DNA of 64,000 nt from Pelagibius sp. (lineage in GTDB: Bacteria > Pseudomonadota > Alphaproteobacteria > Kiloniellales > Kiloniellaceae). The notes under the pieces were generated by a model, which ran no database searches, was not told the origin of the DNA, and saw only the letters and a program-made list of their open reading frames with translations. Position 1 is the first letter of the stretch; the number at the start of each line of letters is the position of its first letter. This document shows, in pieces, positions 18,622 to 27,578 of this stretch. The stretch spans positions 30,611 to 94,610 of the forward strand of contig JANQMC010000157.1 in the NCBI GenBank assembly GCA_028280305.1, written 5' to 3'. The translations under genes and the position numbers were made by a program.

Positions 18622-19017
18622 ATGCCATACGGACCTCTTCTCCTGACCGCCGGTCGTGCGAGCCGCTTGCTCAAAGCGATGGGCAATGAACGACGTCTCG
18701 TGATCCTCTGCCATCTGTCGGAGCGCGAGCACTCGGTTACAGAACTTTGCCGGCTTGTGGGGCTCAGTCAATCCGCTCTGTCCCAGCATCTGGCGAAACT
18801 GCGCCGCGACAATCTCGTCAAAACCCGCCGCAATGCGCAGACAGTGCTTTATTCGGTCTCAAGCCCGGAGGTCGGTAAGATGCTTGCGGCTTTAAGCGAC
18901 CTCTTCGTCAACGCTCCGGAGTCCAGACCGGCCGTTCAGCAGGACGCAGCCAGCGAGAGATCCGGCGGTGCCGATGTGGCGACCGAAGGGGCCGCTCTGG
19001 GCAGGTCCAGCACCTGA
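18622..19017 (+). CDS. ArsR/SmtB family transcriptional regulator
   Basis: The 131-residue product carries a winged helix-turn-helix (about residues 10-90): RLLKAMGNERRLVILCHL, then VTELCRLVGLSQSALSQHLA as recognition region. It resembles the BigR/SqrR/YgaV sulfide-sensing group in the ILC position (Cys30), but the second sensor cysteine those proteins have near the end of the domain is absent; instead a Cys43 lies in TELC. The C-terminal 40 residues look disordered. It is divergent from the TusA-like gene, so persulfide sensing is a reasonable guess, but heavy-metal sensing is not excluded. Confidence 0.88.
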   Translation: MPYGPLLLTAGRASRLLKAMGNERRLVILCHLSEREHSVTELCRLVGLSQSALSQHLAKLRRDNLVKTRRNAQTVLYSVSSPEVGKMLAALSDLFVNAPESRPAVQQDAASERSGGADVATEGAALGRSST

Positions 19018-19421
19018 CAGGCGGGGCGGCCCGGTAGCGAGCCGGGCACTGGAGCCTGAATCCAACAAGACAGAAGTCCTTTATCCTCTCAGAGGGCAGC
19101 GGCTCACTCTGAGTAACCCTTTTTCGTTAACCAAGTTAAGCGCAAGTAGCCGCAGCACGCTTCCTGCTAGAACCTTGGTCCTTTTGCCAGAAAAACCGCG
19201 TCAATTGGGCACCCTCGTCAAAAGCCGGCGCGCTTTTGCGACGGGATTTTTAGCTAATACGGCAAAGATCCCAGCCTGAATAAATGCATAGGCTGTCCTG
19301 AACAATTCGTTCACTTGATCGCGGGAAACAAAGCGCAGTAAGTCTGCGCCTTCATCTTTCGGCGGATTGCCGCTTAACCACCCATCGCCGCGGGGCCGAT
19401 AATTATGAGAGAAAATCTAGC
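19018..19421. other. Gene-free region between ArsR and XRE regulators
   Basis: About 400 bases with no credible gene. An open frame of about 100 codons (18968-19279) overlaps arsR in another frame and has no family resemblance. The part 19100-19300 is poorer in G+C than the neighbours and probably holds the promoter of the XRE gene. I see no clear operator or terminator. Confidence 0.4.
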
Positions 19422-19862
19422 GTGTCTGAGATCAATAGCATTACTGAATCCAAACCCGACCCCGTCGATGTCTCAATAGGCTCCCGCCTGCGGCTGCGAC
19501 GCTTGGCCATGGGGCTGAGCCAAAACACCGTAGCTCAATCCCTTGGCATTACTTTCCAGCAGATCCAAAAGTACGAACGCGGCACCAACCGCATCGTTGC
19601 CAGCCGTCTGTTCCGGCTTTCCCAGGTGCTCCAGGTTCCGGTGCAGTACTTCTTTCAGGACCTGGCGCAGAACGGCCGTTCCGTGACGCCCGAGGGCGAA
19701 AGCGCGGGCGAGTCACCGGATCGTGTTCCCGAGCTGCTGAGCCAGCGTGATACGCTGCGCATGGTTCGTGCCTTCAGCAGGATAGAGGACGCCAGCGTCC
19801 GGCGGCAGATCTATGCCTTGGTCAAAATGGTCGGTGAAAGAGATCTCGGGGCAGAGTGTTAG
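19422..19862 (+). CDS. XRE-family helix-turn-helix regulator (paralogue 1)
   Basis: The 146-residue protein has a Cro/CI-type HTH at about 19-75 (IGSRLRLRRLAMGLSQ, then GITFQQIQKYERGTNRI). Its C-terminal part is a helical tail (RVPELLSQRDTLRMVRAFSRI) that is conserved in the second XRE protein at 38869-39315 (NQRETLQLISSYYRI). The start is GTG; a nearby ATG is out of frame. The downstream nuclease-like gene begins inside its last 50 bases, so the two may be co-transcribed. Target genes are unknown. Confidence 0.87.
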   Translation: MSEINSITESKPDPVDVSIGSRLRLRRLAMGLSQNTVAQSLGITFQQIQKYERGTNRIVASRLFRLSQVLQVPVQYFFQDLAQNGRSVTPEGESAGESPDRVPELLSQRDTLRMVRAFSRIEDASVRRQIYALVKMVGERDLGAEC

Positions 19863-20376
19863 CGCCCCCTCTACCGCAACGGCCTTTGGCAGAGCAGGCC
19901 TTGCGGCGACCTTTGTCCTGACATCACTTTCGTTCCAGGCTATGGCCGACCAGCCCGCTGACCTGCGCGGTCCGGCGCGGATCATCGACGGCGACAGTCT
20001 GGAAGTGGCCGGAAGAGTTTTCGATCTGCCCGGGATCGATGCGCCCGAACTTGATCAGCGCTGCCGCAGAAAGGAACGGGACTACCCTTGCGGCAGTCTT
20101 GCCCAGGCGGCCTTGATGGACTTGACCGCCGGCGTGGACGTGGTCTGTCGAAGGCTCTCCGACCAAAAGGCCCGCTGCAGCGCCGGCGGTTATGACCTCT
20201 CCGAAGGCATGATCTATACCGGCTGGGCCTTGATCCCTCCAGCCAACGCCGGGAGTCCCTTTGCCGCTTTGCAACAGCAGGCGGAAGCGCGCCGGCATGG
20301 GCTTTGGAAGGGCAGCTTCGTTACTCCCTGGGACTGGCGTCAAGGCCGACGCCTGCCGGGAGAGGCGGACAACTGA
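19813..20376 (+). CDS. Thermonuclease (SNase-like) domain secreted protein
   Basis: The 187-residue product has a hydrophobic signal segment (about residues 29-44, ending in FQAMADQ) followed by a compact staphylococcal-nuclease-like domain. Recognisable parts are ARIIDGDSLEVAGRVF, GIDAPELDQRC (the DAPE calcium/catalytic loop) and ARRHGLWKGSFVTPWDWR at the C-terminus. In this family small proteins of this type often act as periplasmic nucleases or have lost activity. Cysteines at about 83, 92, 125 and 135 could form disulfides. The ATG at 19813 overlaps the XRE gene by 50 bases; a GTG at 19834 would give a more typical signal peptide, so the start is uncertain. Confidence 0.8.
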   Translation: MPWSKWSVKEISGQSVSAPSTATAFGRAGLAATFVLTSLSFQAMADQPADLRGPARIIDGDSLEVAGRVFDLPGIDAPELDQRCRRKERDYPCGSLAQAALMDLTAGVDVVCRRLSDQKARCSAGGYDLSEGMIYTGWALIPPANAGSPFAALQQQAEARRHGLWKGSFVTPWDWRQGRRLPGEADN

Positions 20377-20474
20377 CAACACCCCGCAGGTATTCACTGC
20401 TGGACGGCGCACACCGGAACCCGCTAAAGCTGTGGTGTGGCGCAACCGCAGCGGCTGATTGGGGGTCCGAACGG

Positions 20475-20984
20475 GTGTTTCCAGCACAATACCTTTGCCG
20501 GGCAGCTTTGTTCGGCTTCCTGGGGCTTGCCGGCCAGATCTTTCTGCCGGCGACCGCATCAGCACAGGCCCAGGGCTACTCCTCGCCGACCTATGCCGCC
20601 TCTGCCGAGGGCTCGCCCTATGCCAGCGGCGCAGCCTCCCCCCACAGCGACATCTATGCCCGCACCTTTGGATCCACCGGCGCGGCGACGACACTGGCAA
20701 TACCAGGCACCGCCGCCCCCACCGCGGCCGCACAGCCGTCGGATGAACTGGTCTACGTGATCAACAGCAAGGGCCTGCTGACCTTTCGCGCCGCAGACTT
20801 CGCCGAAGGCAAGGGTGAGGCTATCGCACACAACCCGGTCCCCCTGCCCTTCGGGCCCAACGGCGGCCCCGCCGCGCCGCCATTGCTGCCGACTGTGGCC
20901 GACAGCCTCTATCTTCGGCCGCCGCTTGAGACCGCCGCCGGGAAAGCGGCGACCAGTCCCGACAAGCCGGCCCCGGCGCCGTAA
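20475..20984 (+). CDS. Hypothetical secreted Ala/Pro-rich protein
   Basis: I do not recognise this 169-residue protein. From a GTG start it has a good Sec signal peptide (LCRAALFGFLGLAGQIFL, cleavage likely after TASAQA). The mature part is low in complexity and rich in Ala, Pro, Ser and Tyr (QGYSSPTYAASAEGSPYASG), with one more ordered stretch (DELVYVINSKGLLTFRAADF) and a Pro-rich tail. The frame is open further upstream, but that part overlaps the nuclease gene and lacks a signal sequence. It is likely periplasmic or surface-exposed. It lies in a same-strand run from the XRE regulator to the 2OG oxygenase. Confidence 0.55.
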   Translation: MFPAQYLCRAALFGFLGLAGQIFLPATASAQAQGYSSPTYAASAEGSPYASGAASPHSDIYARTFGSTGAATTLAIPGTAAPTAAAQPSDELVYVINSKGLLTFRAADFAEGKGEAIAHNPVPLPFGPNGGPAAPPLLPTVADSLYLRPPLETAAGKAATSPDKPAPAP

Positions 20985-21032
20985 AAGGCCCGGTCAGCCA
21001 AGAAACGCGACAAAGACGGCAGAGCAAAACCA

Positions 21033-21701
21033 ATGGTCCCGCCCCCCGAACGGCCCGGCTTTGAAAGCGGCGCTGCCGCCTTGGCGGAGGCCATCGCCCG
21101 CCTGGCGGAGGAAGACGCAGTCTCCCTGCCGCTACTCAGCCAAAACACCCTTCGGGAGCTGATCGAGGAAACCGGGACCTTTGCCTATCGCCCCGCGACG
21201 CCGGTCATCGGCGAAGGTGAAAAACGCGTAATGCAGGACTGTGAAGTAAGCTGCGCAGTCTCCTGGGACGGCCCGCTGGCCGCCTGCGCCGGGCACCTTC
21301 AGAGCGATCTTCAGGCCGCCCTGGCGTTGCTGTCTCCTCATCCATTGCCTGAGCGGTTCTGCATCAACGACCTGATCGTCCAGCGCTACCCCAAGGGATC
21401 CGGCGGCATCACGCCGCACCGCGACCACCTGGCCTATCGCGGCCTGATTTCGGTGATCACCCTCAGCGGGACCTGCCGATTTGCCGTCTGCCGGGACCGC
21501 AGCGGGGCCGATGCCAGAACCGTACCCGCCCCGCCGGGCTGGCTCGTCCTGATGCGGGGGCCCGGACTTTTCGGCCTGAACGACCGCCCTTTCCACTTCG
21601 TCGACCGTTTTTCGGAGCCCCGTATCTCCATCGGCCTGCGTCATGACCGGCGGGCAACGGATGGATCGGTCGCCACCCTTGGCCTCGGCCCGGGCGGGTG
21701 A
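21033..21701 (+). CDS. 2-oxoglutarate/Fe(II)-dependent oxygenase, AlkB-like
   Basis: The 222-residue protein has the iron-binding triad of the 2OG-Fe(II) superfamily: H129 and D131 in ITPHRDH, a distal H188 in NDRPFHFVDR, and a 2OG-binding Arg at 197 (EPRISIGLRH). Strand order and the YPKGSGGI turn before the HxD motif resemble AlkB-type or related small oxygenases. Substrate is unknown: it lacks enough AlkB nucleotide-recognition features to call DNA repair with confidence. It sits 65 bases before queA on the same strand, so co-transcription with the queuosine genes is possible. No clear ribosome site precedes the ATG. Confidence 0.75.
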   Translation: MVPPPERPGFESGAAALAEAIARLAEEDAVSLPLLSQNTLRELIEETGTFAYRPATPVIGEGEKRVMQDCEVSCAVSWDGPLAACAGHLQSDLQAALALLSPHPLPERFCINDLIVQRYPKGSGGITPHRDHLAYRGLISVITLSGTCRFAVCRDRSGADARTVPAPPGWLVLMRGPGLFGLNDRPFHFVDRFSEPRISIGLRHDRRATDGSVATLGLGPGG

Positions 21702-21765
21702 TAGGACATCCGCCGACCGTCCCCTACTGATCGCCCACTCCTGATCACCCAAGGCCGAGCCTGCC

Positions 21766-22803
21766 ATGCGCACCGACGATTTCGATTTTGATCTGCCGCG
21801 CGAGTTGATCGCCCAGCGCCCGATGGAGCCCCGTGAAGCGGCACGGCTGCTGCATGTCGGCCAAGGCTTGGCAGACCGGCGGATCGGCGATTTGCCGGCG
21901 CTGCTTCAGCCCGGCGATCTGCTGGTCACCAATGACACCAAGGTGATTCCCGCGCGTCTGACCGGCAAGCGTGGAACAACCGGAATCGAGGTGACTCTGC
22001 ACAAGGTGGTCAACGGATTGAGGTGGAAAGCCTTCGCCCGGCCGGCCCGCAGGCTGCACGCGGGCGACCGTATCGACTTTGCCGAAGGCTTCTCCGCCAC
22101 GGTCGAAGACAAGGGTGAAGGCGGCGAAGTCACCCTGGCTTTCGCGGCCGGCGGCGGAGACCTGCTGGCCGCGCTCGACCGGCACGGCGTGATGCCGCTG
22201 CCCCCTTACATCAACCGGGATCGCAAGGGCGACCCCCGTGACCGCGATGACTATCAGACCGTCTTCGCCCGTCAGAGCGGTGCCGTGGCGGCGCCCACCG
22301 CCGGTCTGCATTTTACCGAAGCGCTGCTGGCAAAGCTTGATGCGGCGGGGATCGAAAGGGTGACGGTCACCCTGCATGTCGGCGCCGGCACCTTCCTGCC
22401 GGTGAAGACAGAAGACGTCGGCGGCCACCAGATGCACAGCGAGGCCGGAGAGATGCCCGCCGAGGCGGCGGCCAAGATCAATGCCGCCCGCGCTGCCGGC
22501 CGGCGCATTATCGCGGTCGGCACCACCGCCATGCGGCTGCTGGAAAGCGTGGCCGATGAAACGGGACACATGACGCCCTTTGTCGGCGAGACCAACCTCT
22601 TCATTCTGCCGGGATACCGCTTCAAGGCCGTCGATCTGCTGATGACGAATTTTCACCTGCCCCGCTCGACACTCTTCATGCTGGTCTGTGCCTTCGCCGG
22701 AAAAGCCCGTATGGAGGCGGCTTATGCCCACGCCGTTGCGGAACAGTATCGTTTCTATTCCTACGGCGATGCCTGCCTGCTGGAACCGGAGTCGGCGCAA
22801 TGA
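21766..22803 (+). CDS. queA: S-adenosylmethionine:tRNA ribosyltransferase-isomerase
   Basis: QueA moves the ribosyl group of SAM onto 7-aminomethyl-7-deazaguanine at tRNA position 34, forming epoxyqueuosine. The 345-residue product starts [24 protein letters not shown] and contains [13 protein letters not shown] near residue 50, PPYINR near 147, [10 protein letters not shown] near 175, [12 protein letters not shown] [11 protein letters not shown] near 203, and the C-terminal [16 protein letters not shown]. Its stop overlaps the tgt start by four bases (ATGA), giving a queA-tgt-queG operon. Confidence 0.96.
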   Translation: MRTDDFDFDLPRELIAQRPMEPREAARLLHVGQGLADRRIGDLPALLQPGDLLVTNDTKVIPARLTGKRGTTGIEVTLHKVVNGLRWKAFARPARRLHAGDRIDFAEGFSATVEDKGEGGEVTLAFAAGGGDLLAALDRHGVMPLPPYINRDRKGDPRDRDDYQTVFARQSGAVAAPTAGLHFTEALLAKLDAAGIERVTVTLHVGAGTFLPVKTEDVGGHQMHSEAGEMPAEAAAKINAARAAGRRIIAVGTTAMRLLESVADETGHMTPFVGETNLFILPGYRFKAVDLLMTNFHLPRSTLFMLVCAFAGKARMEAAYAHAVAEQYRFYSYGDACLLEPESAQ

Positions 22804-23951
22804 ACGAGGCTGCGGCGGCCGCCAAAACCGGCCTGGATTTCACGCTGCTTGCAGAAGACGGCGCGGCGCGGCGCGGCCTCATCGCCACCGCCCATGGCCC
22901 GGTGAAGACACCGGCCTTTATGACCGTGGGCACCGCGGGCACGGTGAAGGGCCTGACCAGCGAACAGGTCCGCGCCAGCGGCGCCGAGATTATCCTCGGC
23001 AATACCTATCACCTGATGCTGCGTCCGGGGGCGGAGCGTGTCGCGCGGCTCGGCGGCCTGCACCGCTTCATGAACTGGCTGGGCCCGATCCTGACCGACT
23101 CCGGCGGTTACCAGGTGATGTCGCTGCAGGAGCTGCGCAAGATCACCGAAGAGGGCGTCACCTTCCGTTCCCACCTCGACGGCGAGCGCCACAACCTGAC
23201 ACCGGAACGCGCCGTGGAAATCCAGGAACTGCTGGATTCCAACATCACCATGGTGCTGGATGAATGCACCCCCTTTCCGGCGACCGAGACCGAAGCGAAG
23301 GATTCGATGGAGCGCTCCATGCGCTGGGCGGCGCGATGCCGAAGCGCCTTTACGCGACGGCCGGGCTACGGCCTCTTCGGCATCGTGCAGGGTGGTGTCT
23401 ATCCAAACCTGCGGCGCGCCTCCGCCGAAGCCCTCATCGAGATCGGCTTCGACGGCTATGCGGTCGGCGGTCTCGCCGTCGGCGAGGGGCAGGCGGCAAT
23501 GTTCGACGTCCTCGACGCCACAGTGCCCCATCTGCCCCAGGCGCAGCCGCGCTACCTGATGGGGGTCGGCAAGCCCGCCGATATCGTGGGCGCCGTGCAG
23601 CGCGGCATCGACATGTTCGACTGCGTGCTGCCGACACGATCCGGGCGGACCGGACAGGCCTTTACGCGGCGCGGCAGCGTCAACATCCGCAATGCCCGCC
23701 ACCAGGACGATCCGCGGCCGCTGGACCCGGACTGCCCCTGCCCCACCTGCGCCGACTATAGCCGCGCCTATCTGCACCACCTGTTCAAAGCCAAGGAGAT
23801 GCTTGGCCCGATCCTGCTGACCCGGCACAATCTCCACTACTATCAGGAACTCATGGCTGGCTTGCGCCAGGCGATCGAGGATCGACGGCTTGATCACTTC
23901 GTTGCAGACTTTGCCCAACAGCAGTCGGGAGGGGACATCGCGCCCCTCTAG
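22800..23951 (+). CDS. tgt: Queuine tRNA-ribosyltransferase
   Basis: Tgt exchanges guanine-34 of tRNAs with GUN anticodons for preQ1. The 383-residue TIM-barrel enzyme has the substrate loop [17 protein letters not shown] with its general-acid Asp near residue 101, the nucleophile region in GIVQGG and GLAVGEG, and [10 protein letters not shown]. Zinc ligands follow in [17 protein letters not shown] near residue 315 (three Cys and one His). The ATG overlaps the queA stop, and queG begins 6 bases after its own stop. Confidence 0.97.
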   Translation: MNEAAAAAKTGLDFTLLAEDGAARRGLIATAHGPVKTPAFMTVGTAGTVKGLTSEQVRASGAEIILGNTYHLMLRPGAERVARLGGLHRFMNWLGPILTDSGGYQVMSLQELRKITEEGVTFRSHLDGERHNLTPERAVEIQELLDSNITMVLDECTPFPATETEAKDSMERSMRWAARCRSAFTRRPGYGLFGIVQGGVYPNLRRASAEALIEIGFDGYAVGGLAVGEGQAAMFDVLDATVPHLPQAQPRYLMGVGKPADIVGAVQRGIDMFDCVLPTRSGRTGQAFTRRGSVNIRNARHQDDPRPLDPDCPCPTCADYSRAYLHHLFKAKEMLGPILLTRHNLHYYQELMAGLRQAIEDRRLDHFVADFAQQQSGGDIAPL

Positions 23952-23957
23952 CCGCGC

Positions 23958-25088
23958 GTGATCACATCAGGAGACCAGACGGCGAAGGCCGCCATTCGCG
24001 CCAAGGCCCTCTCGCTCGGCTTCGACGCGGTGGGCTTTGCCCGGCCTGAGGTTCTGCCGGCAGCCCGCGAAGCGCTGATGGCCTTTCTCGAAGCCGGCTA
24101 CCACGGCGAGATGGACTGGCTCGCCCGCAATACCGACCGGCGCGGCGACCCCAAGGTGCTCTGGCCGGAGGCGCGCAGCGTCATCGTGCTGGGCCAGAAC
24201 TACGGACCGCGGGAAGACCCTCTGGCCCTTTTGAAGCAGCCGAGCCGCGCGGCGATCTCTGTCTACGCCCGCAATGCCGACTACCACGACCTGATGAAAA
24301 AACGCCTGAAAGCCCTGGCGCGCTGGATTCATCAGGATCTGGAAGCCGAGGTAAAGGTCTTCGTCGATACCGCGCCGGTGATGGAAAAGCACCTGGCCCA
24401 GGCCGGGGGCCTCGGCTGGCAGGGCAAACACAGCAATCTGGTATCGCGCGATCTCGGCTCCTGGCTGTTCCTGGGCGAAGTCTATACGACGCTGACGCTG
24501 GAGTCTGACGAAAGCGAAGAGGATCACTGCGGAAGCTGCCGCAACTGTCTGGATGTCTGCCCGACCGACGCCTTTCCCGCACCCTATCGGCTGGATGCGA
24601 CGCGCTGCATTTCCTATCTCACCATCGAACACAAAGGCCACATCGCCCGGGAGTTCCGCAAGCCCATGGGCAACCGTATCTATGGCTGCGATGACTGTCT
24701 GGCCGTCTGCCCCTGGAACAAGTTCGCACAACCGACAACCGAAGCCGCCTTCCTGCCGCGCGCGGAGCTGACGGCGCCGCGGCTGACCGACCTGCTCGAA
24801 CTCGACGACAGCGGCTTTCGCAAGGTCTTCGCCGGCTCGCCCATCAAGCGCATCGGGCGCGACCGCTTCGTCCGCAACGTTCTGATCGCCCTGGGCAACG
24901 CCGGCGATGCTGCCGCAGTTCCGGCTATCGAGGCCAAGCTTAACGACCCCTCGCCTCTGGTCCGCGCCATGGCAGTCTGGGCCCTTGGCCAAACCATGAC
25001 AAGCAATGCGGTCAGCAAGCTGCGCAAAGCCCACATCCATGCGGAGACCGATCCGGCAGTCCGCGAGGAGTGGGCTTCTATCGCCTGA
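23958..25088 (+). CDS. queG: Epoxyqueuosine reductase QueG
   Basis: QueG reduces epoxyqueuosine to queuosine in tRNA with cobalamin and two [4Fe-4S] clusters. The 376-residue product shows [20 protein letters not shown] near residue 135 (catalytic Asp region), a first cluster motif [12 protein letters not shown] and a second [13 protein letters not shown], and a C-terminal HEAT-like tail ([17 protein letters not shown]). The start is a GTG six bases after tgt with no strong ribosome site, so coupling to tgt translation is likely. It completes the last three steps of queuosine synthesis in one operon; preQ1 synthesis genes are not in the window. Confidence 0.96.
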   Translation: MITSGDQTAKAAIRAKALSLGFDAVGFARPEVLPAAREALMAFLEAGYHGEMDWLARNTDRRGDPKVLWPEARSVIVLGQNYGPREDPLALLKQPSRAAISVYARNADYHDLMKKRLKALARWIHQDLEAEVKVFVDTAPVMEKHLAQAGGLGWQGKHSNLVSRDLGSWLFLGEVYTTLTLESDESEEDHCGSCRNCLDVCPTDAFPAPYRLDATRCISYLTIEHKGHIAREFRKPMGNRIYGCDDCLAVCPWNKFAQPTTEAAFLPRAELTAPRLTDLLELDDSGFRKVFAGSPIKRIGRDRFVRNVLIALGNAGDAAAVPAIEAKLNDPSPLVRAMAVWALGQTMTSNAVSKLRKAHIHAETDPAVREEWASIA

Positions 25089-25129
25089 AGGGCACCTTGC
25101 CCGTGGTTCCGCTGCGAAGTCCGAAGCGG

Positions 25130-25501
25130 CTACTGCGGTTGAGATTCGGCTGAGGGGCGGCGCTTGGCCTTGTCCGGCGGAAAGCAGACGAAGCTCACGC
25201 GGTGAGGCTGGCTGATCGAGCAGCCGTTCCAGAAGAAGTCCTCGTCCTTTCGCTCCAGCCGGCCACCGTCGCATTCATAGGCGGCCTCTTCAGCTATTTG
25301 CTGATCCTCGTCAAAGGCCGGGTTGTAACAAAGACCGAATGCATAGGGCTGCAATCTCGGCAAGAGATTGGCTTTCTGCGCCTCCGCTTCAGCAGCCGCC
25401 ACATCGGAACCATCCACCGGAAACGGTGCCGTCGAGCAGGCCGCCAGTCCGAGAAGCAGGAAAACACCGGCCAAAGGGCCGATCAGCGGACCGCGCAGCA
25501 T
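25130..25501 (-). CDS. Hypothetical lipoprotein
   Basis: The 123-residue product begins with a lipoprotein signal peptide (LAGVFLLLGLAAC) with the lipobox LAAC; the modified Cys is about residue 22. The mature part has four more Cys in a conserved-looking pattern (GLCYNP, YECDGG, FWNGCSIS, FVCFPP), probably two disulfides in the periplasm. The ATG at 25501 has GGGGGAG six bases upstream and is preferred over a start five codons earlier. I cannot name a family. It converges on queG with a 41-base gap. Confidence 0.7.
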   Translation of the reverse strand: MLRGPLIGPLAGVFLLLGLAACSTAPFPVDGSDVAAAEAEAQKANLLPRLQPYAFGLCYNPAFDEDQQIAEEAAYECDGGRLERKDEDFFWNGCSISQPHRVSFVCFPPDKAKRRPSAESQPQ

Positions 25502-25811
25502 AGGAAACTCCCCCAAAAGATAGCCGCCGAAAGATCATTGCTGCATTGATACGCAGCCGCAGGCTTCCTGTCATCCCGGAAGCGGATTGAGTCATATTTA
25601 ACATTATCATAGTGTATATATTGATATTTCTACATTTTCTTTTGGACAATTCAATTCTATCACCCTACTTTTATTGTGAAATGGATTTCCGGGCAGCTCC
25701 GGAAACCGCAGAGCTGATCGGAGAGGGTCAGCAAGATATTGATAAACATACGAATTCAGCCGCCTCTGAAACACCCTCGGATCGCGGCAGGGAACAGCAA
25801 GAAAGCGGATC
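25502..25811. promoter_or_regulatory. A+T-rich control region upstream of the cysG operon
   Basis: The divergent gap between the lipoprotein gene and cysG has a strongly A+T-rich core at about 25590-25680, unlike the surrounding G+C-rich DNA. It contains several TTGATA/TTGGAC-like and TATATT-like hexamers, so a promoter for the sulfur-assimilation operon is likely here, but I cannot fix one -35/-10 pair. No gene is supported within it. Confidence 0.45.
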
Positions 25812-27236
25812 ATGCGATATTTCCCGGCATTCCTTGACCTCTCCAGCCGAACCAGCCTGCTGGTCGGCGGTGGAGAACTCGCCCTGCGCAAGCTGCGCCT
25901 GCTTCTGAAAGCCGACGCCAGGGTCACTCTGGTGGCCCCCAGGCTGAGCGCGGAAATGGCCGAGTTGGCCGACGACCGCCGGGTTGAGTGGGTGTGCCGC
26001 CCCTTCATGGCCGCCGACGTGCAGGGCCGCGCCCTGGCGATTGCCGCCAGCGGCAAGGCCGAGGTCGATGAAGACGTCGCGGCGGCGGCTCAGGCCGCCG
26101 GGGTCGCCATCAACGTGGTCGACCGCCCCGATCTCTGCAGTTTCATCACCCCCGCGATCATTGACCGCAACCCGCTGGTGATCGGTATTTCAAGCGGTGG
26201 CGACGCGCCGATCCTGGCGCGCCAGCTGCGCGCCAAGATCGAAGCGCTGCTGCCGGCGCGCCTGGGCGACCTCACCCGTTTTGCCGGATCCTTCCGCTCC
26301 GCTGTCGGCGCGACCATTACCGAGGGCGCCGCGCGGCGCCGCTTCTGGGAACGTTTCTTCACCGGACCGGTGGCCGACGAGGTTCTGGCCGGCCGGGAAA
26401 CCGCCGCCCGCGAGGCGATGCTCGGCCTGATCAATGGCCGCGCCGCCCAGGACCGCGAACCCGGTTCCGTCGCCATCGTCGGCGCAGGGCCCGGCGATCC
26501 GGATTTGCTGACCTTCAAGGCCATGCGCCGCCTGCAGGAAGCCGATGTCATTCTCTACGACAAACTGGTCGGTCCCGAGATCATCGACTATGCCCGCCGC
26601 GATGCCGAGCGCATCTATGTCGGCAAGGCAAAGGCAAACCACAGCAAGAGCCAGGACGAGATCAACGCGCTGATGGCCGAGCATGCGCTGGCCGGCAAGC
26701 GGGTGGTCCGCCTGAAGGGCGGCGATCCCTTCATCTTCGGGCGCGGCGGCGAGGAGATGGATTATCTGGAGAGCCGCGGCGTCGCCGTTGAGGTGGTGCC
26801 CGGTGTAACAGCCGCCGCCGGCTGTGCCGCAGCGGCAGGCATTCCCCTCACCCTCCGCGGCACCGCCCTGGCGGTCACTTTCCTGACCGGTCATGCCCGC
26901 GACGGCGAGCCCGATCTCGACTGGGCGAGCCTGGCCAGCGGCAAGCAGACCCTGGCCGTCTATATGGGCGTCTCGACCGCGGAAATCGTGGCGCAGCGGC
27001 TGATCGAACACGGCCTGGCGGCAAGTACGCCGGTGGCGGTGATCGAGAACGGAACCCGCAGCGACCAGCGGGTCGTCACCGGGCGCCTACACGAACTGAA
27101 CGACCGCCTGCAGCATGAAGGGATCGGCGGCCCGGCCCTGATCATCATCGGCGAGGTCGCGGCAAAGGCGCTGGCCACGGAAGACGCAGCGCTGACACGC
27201 GAGTTGGCGGCCCTGCCCCAAGCCGTTGCGGTCTGA
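25812..27236 (+). CDS. cysG: Siroheme synthase CysG (trifunctional)
   Basis: This 474-residue fusion makes siroheme, the cofactor of the sulfite reductase encoded downstream. The N-terminal half is precorrin-2 dehydrogenase/ferrochelatase (CysG-N: RTSLLVGGGELALRKLRLLL, then DLCSFITPAIIDRNPLVIGI). The C-terminal half is uroporphyrinogen-III methyltransferase (VAIVGAGPGDPDLLTFKAMR near 217, RLKGGDPFIFGRGGEE near 300, VVPGVTAAAGCAAAAGIPLT near 328). It is the first gene of a five-gene operon; the DUF2849 gene follows after 14 bases. Confidence 0.96.
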   Translation: MRYFPAFLDLSSRTSLLVGGGELALRKLRLLLKADARVTLVAPRLSAEMAELADDRRVEWVCRPFMAADVQGRALAIAASGKAEVDEDVAAAAQAAGVAINVVDRPDLCSFITPAIIDRNPLVIGISSGGDAPILARQLRAKIEALLPARLGDLTRFAGSFRSAVGATITEGAARRRFWERFFTGPVADEVLAGRETAAREAMLGLINGRAAQDREPGSVAIVGAGPGDPDLLTFKAMRRLQEADVILYDKLVGPEIIDYARRDAERIYVGKAKANHSKSQDEINALMAEHALAGKRVVRLKGGDPFIFGRGGEEMDYLESRGVAVEVVPGVTAAAGCAAAAGIPLTLRGTALAVTFLTGHARDGEPDLDWASLASGKQTLAVYMGVSTAEIVAQRLIEHGLAASTPVAVIENGTRSDQRVVTGRLHELNDRLQHEGIGGPALIIIGEVAAKALATEDAALTRELAALPQAVAV

Positions 27237-27250
27237 AGGAGAAAACGAAG

Positions 27251-27550
27251 ATGCCCCTTAAAGCGATTACCGCCAACCGGCTGCGCGAAGGCGATGTGGT
27301 CTATCTGACCGAGAGCGGCCTCTGGTCCAACTGGCTGAACCAGGCCTGCGCTAGCGAAGATGAAACCGTCCAGCAGGACCTGCTGCAGCGTGCGGAGGCC
27401 GACGTGGCCGCCCGCAAGATCGTCGCGCCCTATCTGATCGATCTGATCGAGGTCGACGGCATCCTGCAGCCCCTTTCCACCCGCGAAAACATTCGCGCCG
27501 CAGGCCCGACCGTGCGCGCCGATTACCGCAACGTCCCGCTGGTCGCCTGA
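27251..27550 (+). CDS. DUF2849 domain protein of the sulfite reductase operon
   Basis: The 99-residue protein matches the DUF2849 family, which is found almost only beside sulfite/nitrite reductase genes in alphaproteobacteria. It begins LKAITANRLREGDVVYLT and has an internal ARKIVAPYLIDLIEVDG segment. No catalytic motif or Cys cluster is seen. An AGGAG ribosome site precedes the ATG. Its job is not established; the fixed neighbourhood suggests an accessory role for the reductase. Confidence 0.85.
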   Translation: MPLKAITANRLREGDVVYLTESGLWSNWLNQACASEDETVQQDLLQRAEADVAARKIVAPYLIDLIEVDGILQPLSTRENIRAAGPTVRADYRNVPLVA

Positions 27551-27578
27551 AGCTGGCGGCGGCGAAGAGGAACAAGCC

